Assembly (NCBI GenBank): GCA_003342895.1
Contig: PTFA01000042.1
Span: 4,343,423 to 4,407,422 of the forward strand
DNA length: 64,000 nt
Direction: 5' to 3'
Origin: Casuarius casuarius
Taxonomy: Eukaryota > Chordata > Aves > Casuariiformes > Casuariidae
Part shown: positions 60,534-64,000 of the stretch, in pieces
Position numbering within the stretch: position 1 is the first letter of the stretch
Layout: each line of letters starts with the position of its first letter
Translations under genes and position numbers: made by a program
The notes under the pieces: generated by a model
Databases searched by the model: none
What the model was told of the DNA's origin: nothing
Seen by the model: the letters and a program-made list of their open reading frames with translations, nothing else

Positions 60534-63420
60534 GTGAGTTTTCTTGAGCTAGTGGCTTCTAAAACCGAGTGGTCTGATCTCCCTGTTAGTGCATATATGG
60601 TATTCTTATTAATACTAACAAAGGAATTGTACAACCATGCCAGTGTGAACGCAGATACATGATTTTTTAGCAGTTTGCTTGTAACGTAGATTACTTCTAG
60701 AGTATTCCCACTGAATTAAGCGTGTGTGTGAACGAGCACTACTGAAGCAAGAAGACATAAATCTTATACCCCCTTGAGGTCCCCCCGGGAAGTTTTTCCC
60801 ACACTACAGCCTAAGAATTTGAAAATAAGAGGTAGACAAGAACTGATCTCAAATTCATTGGAGTCAGGGAAGTTTTGTGTAAATAAAGTCATAGGATTGG
60901 CAGTACAGGTGTTCTTTATGTATTTAACTTTATGAGACTGTCAGAGCACTGTTCTGATATGACCAGTCAGGTCTGATTCATCCAAGAGCCTTGTATGAAA
61001 AAAGTAGGTTATTCACTTATTACATGCAACTATATCAAATGGAAGTCCAATACAATGTAAGAAACCAAAGCTAGTTATTGAATGCATTTTTCCATTAGAT
61101 AGACTGTGGCTGTTATCTTTCTTTAAAAGGAACTTGCAAACTGAGGGCAAATGAGAAACAAACTATGAAGACTCATAACAGTCTGAGTGCTCCTCCCACC
61201 CCCCAATCATGCAAGCTGCTTTTTATCCCAGTATTAATTTTTTTCATAGCATAGATTAATGTAACTAAATAAAGGCTAGCAAGATGCTTTCTGCTCTCAT
61301 TAACTTTGAGGAATGTCAGTGTTTTGAAGACTCAGTTAATGAGTCTTTGGTATTCTGACTTCTGTGATATTTTTATGTCCTCTCTTAACTTTCTCTCCTG
61401 CTCATAACAATGGCAAAATCCAAAGAAGATCCTCCAACTTAACAGCTGTGTACTCTTTCACACAATAGTTGTTCTAAGCACTTACTCAGTGATCACAGTT
61501 GTCATATAATCAAGTCAAAATCAAGACACTCTTCTACTATTTTGTAGCTGTTCCCATTTCTTCTTAATTTGTTCTATAATAGTTACCCTTATATATATGT
61601 TTAAAAGACAAATAAAATGGTTGTCACTAATAGGGCAAGCAGAATTTCTTCCATATTGATTTTTGCCTTTATTACTATTAAAACAAGAACCTGCTTAAAT
61701 GTTAATTTTATCCTCTTTGAAATATGAAACTAGTACAGTATGGATTTTACTCATTCACATGCCACAGCATTTTTTCCAGTGACTCAGGTTAAGGGTCAGC
61801 TATTTACACAAAATGCAGGAGTTTCCAGATTATGTTGAAAGAACTTGCCCTTTCTTCTAGGTACTAGTGATGAGTCAGTGCTTTTATCTAGTAATGTGTA
61901 AAGAATTTTTTACTAGTAAATTTGGCAACTATTCTTAAGTTATTTCATTTGGATGTGAGCTTTTTCGTGGCTTCACTTTGACTCTCTCCTATACTTGTCA
62001 TGGGTACCTGAACAGACTCCACCATTTATCTCCACTGGTGAGCTCTCAGTGGAGGTTTCTGAACCCAGTTAACCCTTAGAGGCATGGTATTGTTTCCTTT
62101 ACCAGCTTTTTCTTCTGTGGATTGTGTAGTTTCATAAATTACATGCTGGGATGAATAGCAACTTGCTATAAAATACAGCTAAAAAATTACAGTCCCTAGT
62201 TTCCTACTAGTGTTATTGGGGGTTTTTTTTGGGGCCCTCAGGGCGGGGGTGCCACCCCAGACGCGAAGGGAGCGTATGGGGGGCCCTACGTGGCTGTCAG
62301 CTCGGCGGGAGGAGCCACCGGTCTCCCACCCCACCAGACAGGGTGGGGGGGGGGGGGGGGGGGGGGGAGGGGGTGGATGAAAAGACATTTGGTACAAAAA
62401 CCACTCCAAGCGCCTTAAAACCTTGTAGGTTTTAGCTAGGGAATTCCAGGAAGAGTTAATATTTATTTGCCATTCCAGAAACATGGTTCAGGTTGCTACT
62501 GCATAGCACATGAATACTGCCCTGAAAAATCTTGGCCTTGTCCTTAGCTAAATTCTCTGCCTTGCCATAAGCCAGTAAGCCAGCATACCAGTGGATGCCT
62601 AAAACAAATAAGCATTTGTGAGTTGCCATGGTCTCTAGCTCCCCAGACTGCAGTAGCTGCCATGTACGTGCTGTAGCTTTTCAGAACAATATTCTATCCT
62701 CAGGTGCTTTTAAAATCTCAGCAGCAATTTCTACCCATTCTGCCTGTCTCTAATTGTTGCAGATACTGTTTTCTTGTGACTAACAGACAAGTTGCATAAG
62801 TTGTTTTTAAAGTTGTTTATTTCCTCCTCTTCTCCCCTCACCCCCAAAAGAAGACTTAAATGGCTGGAGAGATTTAAGTAATAGTATTTTGCATCTCTAT
62901 CATATGCGCCTGACACAAGTCAAGTTTGAAAGAGATCTTTGGAAGTTGCATAAATCCACTGTAGGTTTTGCACTGGCATTTTTTTCCCATAATTTACCAG
63001 TCCTGCCTCTGTTTTAATTTGTACTTTTCAGAGGGATAGTAGGTTTAAAGGGTTAAGGAAATACTAAGTTTTCTTCCAAATATACCCATAGATTAGTCAT
63101 TTCAAAAGTTAAAATATATACATGCATTCTCTATTGTTAGAAAGCCTCAATTACAGGGAAGTTTAAAATATCCTTGCTTGGCTTTACTGTAACCTGCAGA
63201 TCATGCTTTGCAACTTACACTGTAGTCTGAATATTAGTTGTTTCATTTTATCGGAAGCTATATTGTCATTATATTTCAAAGGCACAGGTTGGTCAATTCA
63301 AAATAGTGATTGTGCATGGTCTCCAAATCTAGGAAACCTAACCAGCCACTTCCTAGCAGTTCTTGGCAGTGCTCTAGCAAATTGCTCACGGTGTTTTTTA
63401 TTTATTCTGTTGCTTTGCAG
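60534..63420 (+). other. ETS2: ETS2 intron 2
   Basis: The intron runs from a GTGAGT donor to a polypyrimidine tract and CAG acceptor, 2,887 nt in all, and joins two phase-0 exon ends. Most of it is ordinary AT-rich sequence. It has an AP-1-type TGAGTCA at 61871-61877 and the anomalous GC-rich, poly-G block listed separately at 62214-62373. Confidence 0.92.
62214..62373. repeat. GC-rich block ending in a 23-base G homopolymer inside ETS2 intron 2
   Basis: The AT-rich intron switches abruptly to very GC-rich sequence after a G5-T8-G4 stretch at 62218, carries several CpGs (GGGCGGGGG, GACGCG, CTCGGCGGG) and ends in GGGT, then 23 consecutive G (62345-62367), then AGGGGGG. Read on the minus strand it ends in A8, so a degenerate retroposed insertion is possible. 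No target-site duplication or known family was recognised. A local assembly or base-calling error is the main alternative, since long G runs are a known artefact of two-colour sequencing chemistry. Confidence 0.7.
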
Positions 63421-63541
63421 CGTCAACCAGCATTTGACACCTTTGATAGTTCAAGCTCTCTCTTTGCTGGATATTTTTTCTCACTAAACGAAGATCAAAC
63501 ACTTCAAGAAGTGCCAACAGGATTTGATTCTACTTCTTATG
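63421..63541 (+). CDS. ETS2: ETS2 coding exon 3 (residues 25-64 plus first base of codon 65)
   Basis: The exon continues the ETS2 frame from exon 2 with RQPAFDTFDSSSSLFAGYFF, followed by a segment containing SLNEDQTLQEVPTG and ending at STSY plus one base of the next codon. It encodes the acidic, serine-rich N-terminal region before the Pointed (SAM-like) domain. The Pointed and C-terminal ETS domains lie to the right of this window. The acceptor is a long pyrimidine tract ending in tttgcag at 63420; the donor is TATG|GTAACT at 63541/63542. The length of 121 nt gives a phase-1 exit, consistent with the recalled human exon structure, where the next codon is split after its first base. Compared with the human sequence as I recall it, the stretch between FDTFD and SLNE is about three residues longer, with extra serines. 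The gene is partial because the window ends in intron 3. Confidence 0.95.
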
Positions 63542-64000
63542 GTAACTTTTCGCTTTGTTCCTTAGTCCGATCAGCAGCTCAGAAAGAAAACTGGGTTGTC
63601 TAACTAGTATTTGATCACTATTCTCTTACAAGTACAACATGGATTTCCTTTTTAAAAGTGTTTTAGTACACAGGAGCCTGTGTATGTATTTGGATTTTAT
63701 GTACATGCGTTGCTCTGTTGATAGTTGCTGTTCTCTGTACTGAATAGGGATGGGAACCGGGATTCATTAGCCTAAGCTGTCCATGGAAGAAGCCTTAGCA
63801 GATACTAAAACAGGGCTAAGGCTGTTTTAAATTTTTAAATTTTGAAAGTTTTAAATTATATGTAATTAAACTTATATTTTAATTTTGTCTGAGATGTTTT
63901 AGGTAGTCTGCAAGCCCCTGTTTTGATCCTCTGATGTTAATTCCCAGGGAACAAAATCCTTATTCCTTTTCCCTTTGTTGGGTTTGTTTTATGTCTTACC
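63542..64000 (+). other. ETS2: ETS2 intron 3 (partial, runs off the window)
   Basis: It begins with the GTAACT donor of exon 3. The remaining sequence to the window edge is AT-rich and no further ETS2 exon is visible, so the Pointed-domain exons must lie downstream. Confidence 0.88.

Noticed and set aside
62179..62484. Proline-run frame (minus strand) through the G homopolymer
   Set aside because: The poly-Pro is simply the complement of the 23-G run. It is intronic and possibly an assembly artefact.

Overview
The window looks like vertebrate, and specifically avian, nuclear DNA. It is AT-rich, CpG-poor and almost free of coding sequence. Its interspersed repeats are mainly 5'-truncated CR1 LINEs, the dominant retroposons of birds. 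The only convincing protein-coding sequence is two exons with clean splice sites encoding the N-terminus of the transcription factor ETS2, on the + strand at the right-hand end. The short six-frame ORFs elsewhere look like chance open frames. I see no rRNA, tRNA, CRISPR array or prokaryotic gene.

Layout: positions 1 to about 56,390 are the 5' flank of ETS2. In mammals ERG lies upstream of ETS2 in the opposite orientation with a gene desert between them. If that synteny holds here, this is the ETS2-proximal part of the ERG-ETS2 intergenic region. It holds three minus-strand CR1 remnants (6153-6596, 7791-8545, 53960-54250), one older CR1/L3-like LINE tail (about 32425-32560), several microsatellites and AT-rich low-complexity tracts. 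It also holds two CpG-enriched patches: about 660 bp at 43521-44180 and about 260 bp at 52681-52940. Each is followed by, or contains, a good plus-strand splice-donor sequence, so each is a candidate regulatory element or non-coding RNA promoter.

From about 56,390 the sequence becomes a dense CpG island, taken as the ETS2 promoter. It is interrupted by a 984-base assembly gap (56692-57675) that probably hides the transcription start and the non-coding first exon. Partial intron 1 follows, then coding exon 2 (60462-60533, 24 codons starting exactly at the splice acceptor). Intron 2 (60534-63420) contains an odd GC-rich block with a 23-base G run. Exon 3 (63421-63541, 40 codons plus one base) and the start of intron 3 end the window. 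The Pointed domain, the ETS DNA-binding domain and the rest of ETS2 lie beyond the right edge.

The window therefore reads as the control region and 5' end of one transcription-factor gene. I did not find a clearly new multi-gene system. The most useful leads are the two orphan CpG patches, the perfect 12-bp hairpin in the ETS2 CpG island, and the anomalous G-rich block in intron 2.
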